Shown: positions 35,728 to 44,986 of the stretch, piece by piece | Layout of the letters: the number at the start of each line of letters is the position of its first letter | Numbering within the stretch: the first letter of the stretch is position 1 | Assembly: GCF_033170385.1 (NCBI RefSeq) | Contig: NZ_CP126170.1 | Coordinates: 62,001-126,000 of the forward strand | Length of the DNA stretch: 64,000 nucleotides | Direction of reading: 5' to 3' | DNA from: Xanthomonas rydalmerensis | GTDB lineage: Bacteria > Pseudomonadota > Gammaproteobacteria > Xanthomonadales > Xanthomonadaceae | Position numbers and translations under genes: made by a program | Notes under the pieces: model-generated | The model's database searches: none | What the model was told of the DNA's origin: nothing | Seen by the model: only the letters and a program-made list of their open reading frames with translations

Positions 35728-36885
35728 ATGAAAATCGTCATCGCCCCGGACGCGTTCAAGGAAAGCCTGTCCGCGGCGCAGGCGGCCGCGCAGATCGCGG
35801 CCGGCTTCCGCAGCGTGTTCCCGGAGGCGCAGTACGTGCTGCTGCCGTTCGCCGACGGCGGCGAGGGCACCGTGGACGCGCTGGTCGCCGGCGGCGGTGG
35901 GCGCCGGGTCGCCTGTACGGTGACCGGTCCGCTGGGCACGCCGGTCGCGGCGCAGTTCGGCCTCAGCGAGGATGGCGGCACTGCGTTGATCGAGATGGCC
36001 GCGGCCAGCGGGCTGATGCTGGTGCCGCCGCCACGGCGCGATCCGCGCCTGACCGGCACCCGCGGCGTCGGCGAACTGATCCTGGCCGCGCTGGATGCCG
36101 GCGCGCGCCGGCTGTTGATCGGCATCGGCGGCAGCGCCAGCAACGATGGCGGCGCCGGCATGGTGCAGGCGCTGGGCGTGCGCCTCCTGGACGCGCATGG
36201 CCGCGACCTTGCGGCTGGCGGCGCGGCGCTGGGTGCGCTGGCGCGCATCGAGATGGGAGGGCTGGATCCGCGGCTGCGCGGCTGCACCATCGAAGTCGCC
36301 TGCGATGTCGACAACCCGCTGACCGGGCCGACCGGCGCCTCGGCGGTGTTCGGGCCGCAGAAGGGCGCGATGCCGGCGATGGCCGCCCAGCTCGACGCCG
36401 GGTTGCAGCACTACGCCGCGGCGATCGAACGTACCCTGGGCGTGGCGGTGGCGCAGCTGCCCGGGGCCGGCGCGGGCGGCGGCATCGGCGCGGCCCTGGT
36501 CGCCTTTCTCGGCGCGCGCCTGCGGCCGGGCGTGGAGATCGTCGCGCAGGCACTGGGTCTGGAAGCGCACCTGGACGGCGCCGACTTGCTGGTCACCGGC
36601 GAGGGCCGTCTGGACGGGCAGAGCGCGCAGGGCAAGGTCCCGGTCGGCCTCGCCCGCATCGCCCGGCGCCATGGCGTGCCGGTGCTGGCCATCGCCGGCG
36701 GCCTGGGCGAGGGCGCGGCGGACCTGCATGCGCAGGGGATCGACGCGCTGTTCGGCGCGGTGCAGCGGGTGGCCACGCGCGAGGCCGCCCTGGCCGACGC
36801 CGCGGACGCCCTGCGCCAGGCGGCACGCAACGTGGCCGCGGCGATCGCGCTGGGCCAGCGCTTGGGCGGCTCCCGGGCGCAATAG
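35728..36885 (+). CDS. Glycerate kinase, GarK/GlxK type
   Basis: The 385-residue protein opens MKIVIAPDAFKESLSAAQAA, with the conserved ADGGEGTVDAL block, IEMAAASGL, GIGGSASNDGGAGM (near residues 131-144), CDVDNPLTGPTGAS, and C-terminal LVTGEGRLDGQSAQGKVPVGLAR. The family phosphorylates D-glycerate in the cytoplasm, linking sugar-acid and glyoxylate metabolism with glycolysis. It stands about 90 bases after the methyltransferase gene. No operator was recognised. Confidence 0.95.
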   Translation: MKIVIAPDAFKESLSAAQAAAQIAAGFRSVFPEAQYVLLPFADGGEGTVDALVAGGGGRRVACTVTGPLGTPVAAQFGLSEDGGTALIEMAAASGLMLVPPPRRDPRLTGTRGVGELILAALDAGARRLLIGIGGSASNDGGAGMVQALGVRLLDAHGRDLAAGGAALGALARIEMGGLDPRLRGCTIEVACDVDNPLTGPTGASAVFGPQKGAMPAMAAQLDAGLQHYAAAIERTLGVAVAQLPGAGAGGGIGAALVAFLGARLRPGVEIVAQALGLEAHLDGADLLVTGEGRLDGQSAQGKVPVGLARIARRHGVPVLAIAGGLGEGAADLHAQGIDALFGAVQRVATREAALADAADALRQAARNVAAAIALGQRLGGSRAQ

Positions 36886-36957
36886 CGGCCTGCGCAATAG
36901 GCTCGGCTTGGCGGCGCGCTGGAATCCGCGGCGTTGGCTCGCGGTACGTCAGCCCCT

Positions 36958-36980
36958 GTGGGAGGGACTTCAGTCCCGAC
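36958..36980. repeat. Short palindrome GTGGGAGGGACTTCAGTCCC
   Basis: This is a single copy of a second REP variant (GGGACTTCAGTCCC, perfect 6-bp arms around TTCAG-type loop) between glycerate kinase and the DUF2628 gene. The rest of 36886-37150 contains a degenerate CGAATCC heptamer run near 37062-37085 and no gene. Confidence 0.75.
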
Positions 36981-37151
36981 CCGATGACCGGTGGCGATCG
37001 CAATGCAGGAAGGGAAGCCCGCCCCGGGCCAGGTGTGGCGTCGGCGCTAGCCTCGCTGTAGCCAATCCCGAATCCCGAATCCCGGGCAATCGTGCCTGCA
37101 CCAAACTGGTGCTCCAGTCCGCGCCCATTTGGCGCGCGCTGCCCCGTTCAG

Positions 37152-37170
37152 GTAAACTGAAAACGTTTAC
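37152..37170. promoter_or_regulatory. Inverted repeat GTAAAC-N7-GTTTAC upstream of DUF2628 gene
   Basis: A 6-bp inverted repeat in a short A/T-rich patch lies 20 bases before the start codon. It could be an operator or overlap the -10 region. The binding protein is unknown. Confidence 0.35.
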
Positions 37171-37189
37171 AACACGGATGCTCATAACC

Positions 37190-37591
37190 ATGGAAACGCC
37201 CAATCTCCCGCAACGCGCTCCGCTCAGCCCGAAGTGGCAGTTCCGCTTTGATTTCTTCGACCGTTACGGCGGACCGTCCACGCCCGAGTACAAGGCCGCG
37301 TTCAAGGCGCTGCCGTTCATGGAACGGCTGAAGATCAACATGAATTTCTTCGCGCTGTTCTTCGGCTTCATCTACTTCTTCATTTTGGGCATGTGGCGCA
37401 AGGCGCTGGGGCTGATCGGCATCTCGCTGGCGGTGGGCATCATCGCGGCGTTCCTGCCCGATGCAGTCGGTCGCGGCCTGGGATTCGCCTACTCGGTGCT
37501 GGTCGGCATGGCCGCCAACTACGCCTATTACCTCGACCAGCGCAAGGGCAGCGTCAGCTGGAACCCGTTCGAAGGCGTGCGTTGGTGGTAA
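37190..37591 (+). CDS. DUF2628 family membrane protein
   Basis: In this 133-residue protein, a polar N-terminal part (PKWQFRFDFFDRYGGPSTPEYKAAFKAL) is followed by three to four closely spaced helices (about residues 50-68, 72-92, 95-112) and ends WNPFEGVRWW. The blocks MNFFALFFGFIYFFILGMWRKALGLI and ANYAYYLDQRKGS fit DUF2628, whose function is unknown. ATG 37178 would add four residues and is an alternative. It is convergent with the DUF6882 gene. Confidence 0.82.
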   Translation: METPNLPQRAPLSPKWQFRFDFFDRYGGPSTPEYKAAFKALPFMERLKINMNFFALFFGFIYFFILGMWRKALGLIGISLAVGIIAAFLPDAVGRGLGFAYSVLVGMAANYAYYLDQRKGSVSWNPFEGVRWW

Positions 37592-37636
37592 TGGCCGGGC
37601 GCGGCGGCGCGCAGGTGCGATGCGCCGCCGCCGCGT

Positions 37637-38365
37637 TCAGCGCTTGCGTTTCCAGAACTGCCAGGCCGGTGCCGGCGTTGGCGTGACCACGGCGGCGGCC
37701 GGCGCCGGGGCCAGCTGGCCTTGCACGCGGGTCAGCCGCGCCTGCGCATCGAACTCCAGCACGATGCGGGTGTTGCCGCGGGTCGCCACGGTCTGCGCGG
37801 CGTCGCGCTGCAGCGCATAGCCCTGATCCCCGAGCAGGCCTTCGCTCATGACGCGGTGGTCGAGCGTGAACTGCATCGGCAGTTCCCCGAGCAGGCGTAG
37901 CACGCGGGCGTCGTCGCAAGGCGCGAACACCGTGGCCGGCACGTCCTCGAGCAGGAAGAACAGCGCGCCGCCATCGTACGGCGCGCGGTAGTAGCAGCGC
38001 CCGCGCAGGGCGCCGGCAAGCAGGGCGACGTGGTGGCCGCCGTCCTCGTCCAGCGCCGAGGACGGCGTGGCCAGCTCTTCGATGCCTTCGCGCTCGCCGT
38101 GCATGCGCAGCGCTTGCGCTTCGGTCAGCAAGGCCGGCGGCAGGTTGCTGGCGGTATTGGCCCAGGCCCACAGCCAGCTGGCGCTGGCCTCGGCGGCGGT
38201 GCCCAGCAGCTGCATCGGAAACGACAGATCCTCGCCGAAGCGCACCCGGCCGTCGCCCAGGTCCACGCGCCAGTCGCGCTCGCCCAGCACGTCGGCCAGC
38301 GCCTGCTGGCGGGCGTAGGCGCTGCCGATGTGCCGTGCCAGCGCCGCCTGGAAGGCCGGACTCAT
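37637..38365 (-). CDS. DUF6882-type protein
   Basis: This 242-residue soluble protein has the segment DLSFPMQLLGTAAEASASWLWAWANTASNLP, typical of DUF6882 proteins that report a sample-like beta fold. No catalytic motif is visible. The C terminus is a proline/alanine linker followed by WQFWKRKR. It starts within the end of the permease gene (4-base overlap, ATGA), so it is translationally coupled to it. The function is unknown. Confidence 0.7.
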   Translation of the reverse strand: MSPAFQAALARHIGSAYARQQALADVLGERDWRVDLGDGRVRFGEDLSFPMQLLGTAAEASASWLWAWANTASNLPPALLTEAQALRMHGEREGIEELATPSSALDEDGGHHVALLAGALRGRCYYRAPYDGGALFFLLEDVPATVFAPCDDARVLRLLGELPMQFTLDHRVMSEGLLGDQGYALQRDAAQTVATRGNTRIVLEFDAQARLTRVQGQLAPAPAAAVVTPTPAPAWQFWKRKR

Positions 38366-39807
38366 CGCGGCGTCTGCGGCGCGCGCTGCAGCAGGCTGTT
38401 GCGGCGGCCGTACAGCAGGTAGGCGACCACGCCCAGCGCGTTCCACAGTGCGAACCAGATCTGCGTGGTGTGCGGCAGGCTCCAGAACAGGTACAGGCAG
38501 CCGCCGATCGCCAGCGGCCCGACCACCCACGCCAGCGGCGTGCGGAAGGTGCGGGTGCGGCCGGGTTCGCGGCGGCGCAGGACCAGCATGCACGCGGCCA
38601 CGGCGATGAAGGCGGCCAGGGTGCCGGCATTGGCCAGTGCGGCGATCTCGTCCAGCCGCGCCACGCCGGCCAGCGCCGCCACCAGCGCCGCGGTGAACAG
38701 GGTGGTGGCCACCGGCGTGCCGGTGCGTGCGTTGACCTTGGACAGTCCGCGCGGCAGCAGGCCGTCGCGCGACATCACGAAGAAGATCCGGCTCTGCCCG
38801 TACAGGAACGCCAGCAGCACCGTGGGCAGCGCGATCACCGCGACCACGCCGATCGCCGCCGCCGCCTTGCCGTGGCCGAGCTCGCGCAGGATCAGCGCCA
38901 GCGGCTCGGCGCTGGCGCCGAACACGTCGTAGCGCATCGCGCCGACCGCGGCCAGCGCCACCAGGATGTAGATCAGGGTGCAGCCGATCATCGAGCCGAC
39001 GATGCCGATCGCCAGGTCGCGCTTGGGGTTCTTGGTTTCCTCGGCGGCGGTGGAGATCGCATCGAAGCCGTAGAAGGCGAAGAAGATGATCGCCGCCGCC
39101 GCCATCACCCCGTGCGCGGCGCCATCGGCGCCGACCGTCTTGGGGAAGCCGTAGGGCATGAACGGATGCAGGTTGGCGCTGTTGAACGCCGGCAGCGCCA
39201 CCGCCACGAAGATGCCCAGCGCGATCAGCTTCAACACCACCAGCACCGCGTTGAGCGTGGCGCTCTCCTTGGTGCCGGCCATCAGCAGGCCGGCCACGGC
39301 GAAGGTGATCAGCACCGCCGGCAGGTTGACGATGCCGCCGGCGTGCGGCCCGGCGGTCAGCGCCGCCGGCAGGTTCAGGTCCATGCCGGTCTGCGCGCTG
39401 GCCCAGTGCAGGAAGCCGACGAAGTAGCCGGACCAGCCCACCGCCACCGTGCTGACCACCAGCGAGTACTCCAGGATCAGGCTCCAGCCCACCACCCAGG
39501 CGATCGCCTCGCCCAGCGCGACGTAGCTGTAGGTGTAGGCGCTGCCGGCGGCGGGCATCATCGTCGCCATCTCCGCATAGGCCAGCGCCGCGCAGGCGCA
39601 GATCGCCCCGGCCACTGCGAACGACACCAGCACCGCCGGCCCGGCCAGTTGCGCGCCGACGCCGATCAGGGTGTAGATGCCGGTGCCGACGATCGCGCCG
39701 ATGCCCAGCGCCACCAGATGCGGCCAGCTCAGCGACGGCACCAGCCGGCGGCCGGCCTCGTGGACGGTGACCAGGTCGAGCGACTTGCGCCGGAACAGGA
39801 ACGACAT
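38362..39807 (-). CDS. APC-superfamily amino acid permease
   Basis: The 481-residue protein has 12 to 13 hydrophobic helices. The first block, LSWPHLVALGIGAIVGTGIYTLIGVGAQLAGPAV, and AYTYSYVALGEAIAWVVGWSLILEYSL followed by FFAFYGFDAISTAAEETKNPKRDL, are diagnostic of the cationic amino acid transporter branch (CAT/YfnA-like). It imports or exchanges amino acids across the inner membrane. It is the first gene of a two-gene unit with the DUF6882 gene. Confidence 0.93.
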   Translation of the reverse strand: MSFLFRRKSLDLVTVHEAGRRLVPSLSWPHLVALGIGAIVGTGIYTLIGVGAQLAGPAVLVSFAVAGAICACAALAYAEMATMMPAAGSAYTYSYVALGEAIAWVVGWSLILEYSLVVSTVAVGWSGYFVGFLHWASAQTGMDLNLPAALTAGPHAGGIVNLPAVLITFAVAGLLMAGTKESATLNAVLVVLKLIALGIFVAVALPAFNSANLHPFMPYGFPKTVGADGAAHGVMAAAAIIFFAFYGFDAISTAAEETKNPKRDLAIGIVGSMIGCTLIYILVALAAVGAMRYDVFGASAEPLALILRELGHGKAAAAIGVVAVIALPTVLLAFLYGQSRIFFVMSRDGLLPRGLSKVNARTGTPVATTLFTAALVAALAGVARLDEIAALANAGTLAAFIAVAACMLVLRRREPGRTRTFRTPLAWVVGPLAIGGCLYLFWSLPHTTQIWFALWNALGVVAYLLYGRRNSLLQRAPQTPR

Positions 39808-39953
39808 GCGGGCCTCATGGACGGGAGTGACAAGCCCGGCAGTGTCGCCGAACGCAGTGCAGCAAAGCTATGCCTGCGGCGTGGCGCTCGTGCGGGTCGC
39901 GGCCAGCCCAGCGAAGCGCGCGTTCGGCGATATCGAGCCGAGACCGCTCTCTC

Positions 39954-40019
39954 GTAGGAGCGGCTTCAGCCGCGACGAGCGTTCCCGATGACGCCCGTCG
40001 CGGCTGAAGCCGTTTCTAT
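39954..40019. repeat. REP-type palindrome doublet
   Basis: GTAGGAGCGGCTTCAGCCGC at 39954 is followed by the inverted unit GTCGCGGCTGAAGCCGTTTC ending at 40019. It is the third doublet of the window, located in the 275-bp space between the permease start and the response regulator. Confidence 0.9.
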
Positions 40020-40082
40020 GAAATACCGGTGCGTCAGGACGTGTTCCGCCGCGCGCGGCAACCGTGGGTTCTTGCAACCGCC

Positions 40083-40703
40083 CTACAGCCCCAGCCGCTC
40101 GGCCAGCCGCACCAGTTCGGCCAGCGAGCCGACCTCCAGCTTGCGCATCGCATTGCCGCGGCGCACCTTCACCGTGATCTCGCTGAGCTGCAGCCGCGCT
40201 GCCACCTGCTTGTTCAACAGGCCCTGCACCACCAGCTCCACCACCTCGCGTTCGCCGCCACTGAGTCGCGCCCAGCGCGCCTGCAGTTCCGCCTGCGCCG
40301 CATCGGCGGCGCGCCGCGCGCGGTCGCGGGCGATGCCCTGGCCGATCGCGTCGAGCAGGTCCTGGTCGCGGAACGGCTTGGTCAGGAACTCGATGGCACC
40401 GTTCTTCATCGCCTCCACGCTCATCGGGATGTCGCCGTGGCCGGTGATGAAGATGGTCGGCAGCGCCAGCCCGGCCTCGTGCATGTTGCGGTGGAAATCC
40501 ATGCCGCTCTGCCCGGGCATGCGGATGTCCAGTACCAGGCAGCTCGGCGCATCGGCGCGCGGATGCGCCAGGAAGTCGCGGGTCGAGGCGAAGGCGTGCA
40601 CCTGCAGGTCCACCGAGGCGAACAGGTCTTCCAGGGCGGCGCGGATCGAGGCGTCGTCGTCGATCAGGTACACCACCGGGCGCGCGGTCGCGTCGGCGTT
40701 CAT
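40083..40703 (-). CDS. FixJ-type response regulator (receiver + LuxR HTH)
   Basis: The 206-residue protein has a receiver domain with acidic pocket DDD (15-17), phosphorylation site Asp59 in LVLDIRMPG, the conserved Thr in FITGHGD, and Lys in FLTKPF. The C-terminal LuxR-type HTH starts at ARLSGGEREVVELVVQGLLNKQVAARLQLSEITVKVRRGNAMRKL. It overlaps the histidine kinase gene by 4 bases (ATGA). It is the DNA-binding output of this two-component system; target genes are unknown. Confidence 0.94.
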   Translation of the reverse strand: MNADATARPVVYLIDDDASIRAALEDLFASVDLQVHAFASTRDFLAHPRADAPSCLVLDIRMPGQSGMDFHRNMHEAGLALPTIFITGHGDIPMSVEAMKNGAIEFLTKPFRDQDLLDAIGQGIARDRARRAADAAQAELQARWARLSGGEREVVELVVQGLLNKQVAARLQLSEITVKVRRGNAMRKLEVGSLAELVRLAERLGL

Positions 40704-41770
40704 GACTTGGCTCCGCCAGCGGTGGGCAGGCACACGCAGAACACCGCGCCGCGCGGCCGCCCGGGTTCGGCCCAGATCCGCCCGCCGCCGGCTTCGACGA
40801 TGCTGCGGCTGATGCTCAGGCCGATGCCGATGCCGCCCTGCTTGGTGGTCCAGAACGCATCGAACAGATGCGCCTGCGCCTGCGCGGACAGGCCTTCGCC
40901 GCTGTCGGCCACGCTCAGCCGGACCGAGCGCGTGTCCTCGCGCGCGGTGACGATGCGTAGCGTGCGCTGCGCCGGCGGCGTGGCGGCCATCGCCTCGATC
41001 GCGTTGAGCAACAGATTGCCGATCACCTGCTGGATCTGCACCGGGTCGGCCGACACCGGCGGCAGCAGCGCCGACAGCTCGGTGTGCACGCTGACCGCGC
41101 TGCGTTCCAGTTCGCCCTGCGACAGCGCCAGTACTTCGTTCACCGCGGCGTTGAGATCGAAGACGCGCTGCTGCGGCGCTTCGCCCCGGGTCAGGCTGCG
41201 CACCCGCGCGATCACCTCGCCGGCGCGTTCGGCGTCGGCGAGGATGCGCGCCAGCGCCGCGCGCGCCTTGTCCAGGTTCGGCGGCTGCTGGTCGAGCCAG
41301 CGCTGGCAGGCGTTGCCGCTGGTGACGATGGCCGCCAGCGGCTGGTTGACCTCATGCGCGATCGACGCGGTCAGGCTGCCCAGGCTGCGCACCCGCGCCA
41401 GCCGCAGCAACTGCGCCTGCGCCGCGTGCGCGGCGGCCTTGGCGCGCTCCATGCGCACCGCGATGGAGGCGGTCACCGCCACCACCACGATGCTGATCGC
41501 CGAGTTGATCACGCCCACGTGATAGGCCCCGGCGTGGGTGAGATGGAAGCTGAGCACGACCAGCACCACGCAGATGCCGGCCAGCACGCCCAGCCCGGCC
41601 GGCGCCAGCAGCCGTACCGCGCCCAGGATCGCCACGGTGTAGAACAGCGCCGCGGCCACCGCGTAGTCGGTGACCGTGTCGGCGACGAAGATCGCGCCCA
41701 GCGCCAGGCCCAGCGCGGTCAGGCCGAGCAGGCGGCGGTGCGGTGGCAGCGGCTTGAACCAGATGATCAT
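40700..41770 (-). CDS. Sensor histidine kinase, FixL/DctB-like transmitter
   Basis: The 356-residue protein has an N-terminal membrane domain with four to five helices (residues 14-105) and no obvious periplasmic loop or PAS domain. A HisKA domain follows, with the H-box SIAHEVNQPLAAI (His139), then the N-box NLLLNAIEAM, G1 VADSGEGL and G2 GGIGIGLSISRSIVEAGGG. It pairs with the overlapping response regulator. The signal is probably membrane- or respiration-linked, inferred only from the integral sensor. Confidence 0.93.
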   Translation of the reverse strand: MIIWFKPLPPHRRLLGLTALGLALGAIFVADTVTDYAVAAALFYTVAILGAVRLLAPAGLGVLAGICVVLVVLSFHLTHAGAYHVGVINSAISIVVVAVTASIAVRMERAKAAAHAAQAQLLRLARVRSLGSLTASIAHEVNQPLAAIVTSGNACQRWLDQQPPNLDKARAALARILADAERAGEVIARVRSLTRGEAPQQRVFDLNAAVNEVLALSQGELERSAVSVHTELSALLPPVSADPVQIQQVIGNLLLNAIEAMAATPPAQRTLRIVTAREDTRSVRLSVADSGEGLSAQAQAHLFDAFWTTKQGGIGIGLSISRSIVEAGGGRIWAEPGRPRGAVFCVCLPTAGGAKS

Positions 41771-41815
41771 CGGCGGCGCAGGGTGAGGGAGGACGCGGGG
41801 AGGGACATGGCCGGC

Positions 41816-42544
41816 TCAGCCTTCGACGCCGGCGTTCCAGAACGCCTGTTGTACACCGGGTTCGCCCTCCAGGCGCTGCACCACCGCATCCAGTTCCTCG
41901 GCACGCACCGCGGTGGCGTACAGCGTGGCGGCGATCTCCACGTCCTTCTGTCCGAATGGATGCTGCTCGACTTCGCGCGCCGGGTAATGCGCTTCCTCCA
42001 GCAGCTCGATCAGCCGCTCGCGCACGTCGCCGTGCACCTCGCGCGCGCAGATCGCGTAGAACATGTAGGTGGCTTCCAGCGAGGATTCCTTCAGCGGATG
42101 CCGGTTGATCCGGTTCACCATCGGCCGCAGCAGGGTATTGCTGAGCAGCACGAACATGGCCGCCAGCACCGCCTCGGCGACCAGCCCGGCACCGGCGCAG
42201 GCGCCGACCGCGCCCGATCCCCACAGCGTGGCCGCGGTGTTGAGCCCGGTGACGTTGGCGCCTTCCTTCATGATCGCGCCGGCGCCGAGGAAGCCGATGC
42301 CAGAGACCACGTAGGCCACCACCTGCACCGCGCCCTGGGTACCACCGTGGATTTCGAACAGGCGGTCGCCGAGCGAGACGAAGATCGCCGCGCCGACCGC
42401 GACCAGGGTGTTGGTGCGCAGCCCGGCGGTGCGCTGGCGCACCTGGCGCTCGAAGCCGATGATCGCGCCGAGCACGAAGGCGGCGGTCAGGCTCACCAGG
42501 GTGTCGAGCAGCGAGCCGAGATTGAACAGGCGCAGTGCTTCCAT
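41816..42544 (-). CDS. MgtC/SapB-family membrane protein
   Basis: In this 242-residue protein, the N-terminal domain has four helices with the family signatures LGAIIGFERQVRQRTAGLRTNTLVAVGAAIFV and YVVSGIGFLGAGAIMKEG followed by TGLNTAATLWGSGAVGACAGAG. The C-terminal ACT-like domain is soluble. MgtC proteins support growth at low magnesium and survival inside hosts, partly by restraining the F-ATPase. No magnesium-leader was recognised upstream. It is transcribed in the same direction as the kinase operon but separated by 45 bases. Confidence 0.92.
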   Translation of the reverse strand: MEALRLFNLGSLLDTLVSLTAAFVLGAIIGFERQVRQRTAGLRTNTLVAVGAAIFVSLGDRLFEIHGGTQGAVQVVAYVVSGIGFLGAGAIMKEGANVTGLNTAATLWGSGAVGACAGAGLVAEAVLAAMFVLLSNTLLRPMVNRINRHPLKESSLEATYMFYAICAREVHGDVRERLIELLEEAHYPAREVEQHPFGQKDVEIAATLYATAVRAEELDAVVQRLEGEPGVQQAFWNAGVEG

Positions 42545-42671
42545 CAGGGCGCGTTCCGGTAGGCGAGGGGAGCGATCATGGCGGCTCCAGGAAAGGGAGT
42601 GAGCGGATGCAGGGCAGCGCATGATGCCGGGGCAAGATGGCATCCAACACCGCGGCTCAGGCGCGCGCGGC

Positions 42672-42998
42672 TCAGCGCACCCCGGGCCACCACGCGAGCG
42701 CGACATGCAGCCAGTGTGCAGCCGGGGCGCTGGCCCCGGCCTCGTGCAGGCGCCGCTGCGCCGCATGCGGCAGGCGCGCGCGGACGCGGATGCGGTCTGC
42801 GACCGGCAGCTGCGACAGCGCGTCGGCCATCACCCGCGGCGATTGTGCGGACAGCGCCAGGGCGAAGGCGCGGGGGCCGTGGGCGGCGAGCAGATGCCGC
42901 AGCGCCTCGGTGCGGCGCATGGCGACCGCGGCGCGCAGCGCGCGCTGCAGGCCGCGCTGCAGACGGAAACGGCGGGAAAACAGCGAGAACGCGAACAT
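42672..42998 (-). CDS. Small basic protein of unknown function
   Basis: The 108-residue protein is rich in Arg, Ala and Leu, opening MFAFSLFSRRFRLQRGLQRALRAAV with an amphipathic helix. It has no recognised domain. It is kept as a gene because an exceptionally good ribosome site, AAGGAGG, precedes ATG 42998 by about 5 bases, and it lies in line with the MgtC gene 127 bases downstream. It could be a small regulator of MgtC, in the way of MgtR, but nothing in the sequence shows this. Confidence 0.55.
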   Translation of the reverse strand: MFAFSLFSRRFRLQRGLQRALRAAVAMRRTEALRHLLAAHGPRAFALALSAQSPRVMADALSQLPVADRIRVRARLPHAAQRRLHEAGASAPAAHWLHVALAWWPGVR

Positions 42999-43384
42999 GA
43001 CGACCTCCTTGCGGCGCGTGGCCGGCAAGGACGTCGCGGCGTGCGGGCGGCGGGCGTCTTCCGGCTCAGCGCCAGGCAGCGACCAGGCGGGGGGAATGGC
43101 AGTGGAATGCGGCGCTGACGCCGCGTCGATGCGGATCGGGGTCCATTACTCGCCTCCAGTGTCAGGGGGAACGGATCGCGCGGTGCGCGACGCCCTGGCG
43201 CGGCTTGATGCCGCAGCGCCGCCCACTGGCCGGGCCAGGAGCGGGTGGCGCAAAGCTTGGCATGGGGCATCTGGGCGCACCAGCCTGCATGAGGCCATGG
43301 CGGCGATACCAAGGTATATCCCGGCCCCTTCCGCCTACCGGCGCGTGGCGCAGCGACTGAGACGCGGCCGGCTACACTGGCCGC
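42999..43384. other. Intergenic region with no recognised element
   Basis: There are 386 bases between divergent genes. I see no repeat, RNA or gene. It must contain both promoters; CAAGGTATATCC near 43312-43322 is the only A/T-rich spot and may be a -10 region for rmuC. Confidence 0.4.
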
Positions 43385-44986
43385 ATGCAAAACGATGCCC
43401 ATTTCCTGATCCTCGCCGGCCTGTTGTGCGCCGTCATCGTCCTGTTGCTGGCCGTGCTGCTGCGGCGCGGCAACCACGCCGCGCTGGAGACGGCTCTGCG
43501 CGAGGAGCAGCGCAGCGGCCGCGGCGAACTGCGCGAGCAACTCGACAGCCTCGCCCGCCAGCAGGACGCGCGCAGCGAAGGCTTCGCCCGCAACCTGGCG
43601 GATCTTTCCACCCGCACCGACCAGCGCCTGGACCTGCTGCGCGAAGCGCTGACCGAGGACGCACGGCGTGGCCGGGTCGAGGCCGGCGCCGCGCAGCAGC
43701 GCATGGCCGAGCTACTCAGCCAGCGCCTGGTCGAGATCCGCGGCCAGCTGGATGCCTTCGGCCAGCAGCAGGACGCGCGCATGGCCCAGTTCGGCCAGCA
43801 GCAGGCCGAACTGATCGCGCGCATCGACGCGCAACTGGGCGCGTTGCGCGAGGCCCTGCTCGAGGACACGCGCAAGGGCCGCCAGGAAGGCGCGGACGCG
43901 CAGCAGCGCTTCGCCGACGCGCTTGGCCAGCGTCTGAGCGAGCTGGTCCAGCGCAACGAGCAGCGCCTGGGTGAGATGCGCGGCACCCTGGAAGAGCGGC
44001 TGAAGGAGTTGCAGGCCGATAACGCGGCCAAGCTCGAGCAGATGCGCGGCACCGTCGACGAGAAGCTGCAGACCACCCTCAACACGCGCCTGGACGCCTC
44101 GTTCAAGCTGGTCTCCGAACGGCTCGAGCAGGTCCAGCGCGGCCTGGGCGAGATGCAGCAGCTCGCCACCGGCGTCGGCGACCTCAAGCGCGTGCTGAGC
44201 AACGTCAAGAACCGCGGCGGCTGGGGCGAGGTGCAGCTGGAGAACATCCTCGAGCAGACCCTGACCCAGGAGCAGTACGCCCGCGGCGTGCGGGTGCGCC
44301 CGGAGCGCAACGAGATGGTCGATTTCGCCGTGCGCCTGCCCGGCCGCGGCCACGAGGACACGCCGGTATGGCTGCCGATCGACGCCAAGTTCCCGCGCGA
44401 GGACTACGAGCGCCTGCTCGACGCGCAGGAGCAGGGCGATCCGGAGCTGGTGCAGGCGATGGGCGTGCAGCTGGAGCGCGCGATCCGGGTGCAGGCCAAG
44501 TCGATCGGCGACAAGTACATCGCCCCGCCGCACACCACCGACTTCGCGGTGATGTTCCTGCCCACCGAGGGCCTGTACGCCGAGACCCTGCGCCGCCCCG
44601 GCCTGGCCGACCTGCTGCAGCGCGAACATCGCATCGTCGTCGCCGGTCCGACCACGATCACCGCGCTGCTCAACAGCCTGCAGATGGGCTTTCGCACCCT
44701 GGCCATTGAGAAACGCTCCAGCGAGGTGTGGGGTGTGCTGGCCGCGGTCAAGAGCGAGTTCGGCAAGTTCGCCGGCATCCTGGAGAAGGCCGAGAAGCAG
44801 ATCAGCACCGTCGGCAAGAGCCTGGGCGAGGCCAGCCGCAAGACCCGCACCATCGAACGCCGCCTGCGCGGCGTCGAGACCCTGGCCGACGCGCAGGCCG
44901 CGCCGCTGCTGGACCTGTCGCTGCCGCTGGACGATGCCGAGGCCGACACCGACGTGGAGGAGTCGTCGCGCGACGAGCAGGGGTGA
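43385..44986 (+). CDS. rmuC: DNA recombination protein RmuC
   Basis: The 533-residue protein has an N-terminal membrane anchor (residues 7-27), a long coiled-coil region (about 35-235, rich in heptads and QRL repeats), and the RmuC nuclease-like domain from VGDLKRVLSNVKNRGGWGEVQLENILEQTL through WLPIDAKFPREDYERLLDA, FLPTEGLYAE and VAGPTTITALLNSLQMGFRTLAIEK. The PIDAKFP segment contains the PD-(D/E)XK-type acid. It limits inversion and recombination between short repeats, notable in a repeat-rich region. Confidence 0.96.
   Translation: MQNDAHFLILAGLLCAVIVLLLAVLLRRGNHAALETALREEQRSGRGELREQLDSLARQQDARSEGFARNLADLSTRTDQRLDLLREALTEDARRGRVEAGAAQQRMAELLSQRLVEIRGQLDAFGQQQDARMAQFGQQQAELIARIDAQLGALREALLEDTRKGRQEGADAQQRFADALGQRLSELVQRNEQRLGEMRGTLEERLKELQADNAAKLEQMRGTVDEKLQTTLNTRLDASFKLVSERLEQVQRGLGEMQQLATGVGDLKRVLSNVKNRGGWGEVQLENILEQTLTQEQYARGVRVRPERNEMVDFAVRLPGRGHEDTPVWLPIDAKFPREDYERLLDAQEQGDPELVQAMGVQLERAIRVQAKSIGDKYIAPPHTTDFAVMFLPTEGLYAETLRRPGLADLLQREHRIVVAGPTTITALLNSLQMGFRTLAIEKRSSEVWGVLAAVKSEFGKFAGILEKAEKQISTVGKSLGEASRKTRTIERRLRGVETLADAQAAPLLDLSLPLDDAEADTDVEESSRDEQG

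Noticed and set aside
37152..37170. CRP-like site before the DUF2628 gene
   Set aside because: The arms GTAAAC/GTTTAC do not match TGTGA-N6-TCACA. It is kept only as an unassigned palindrome.
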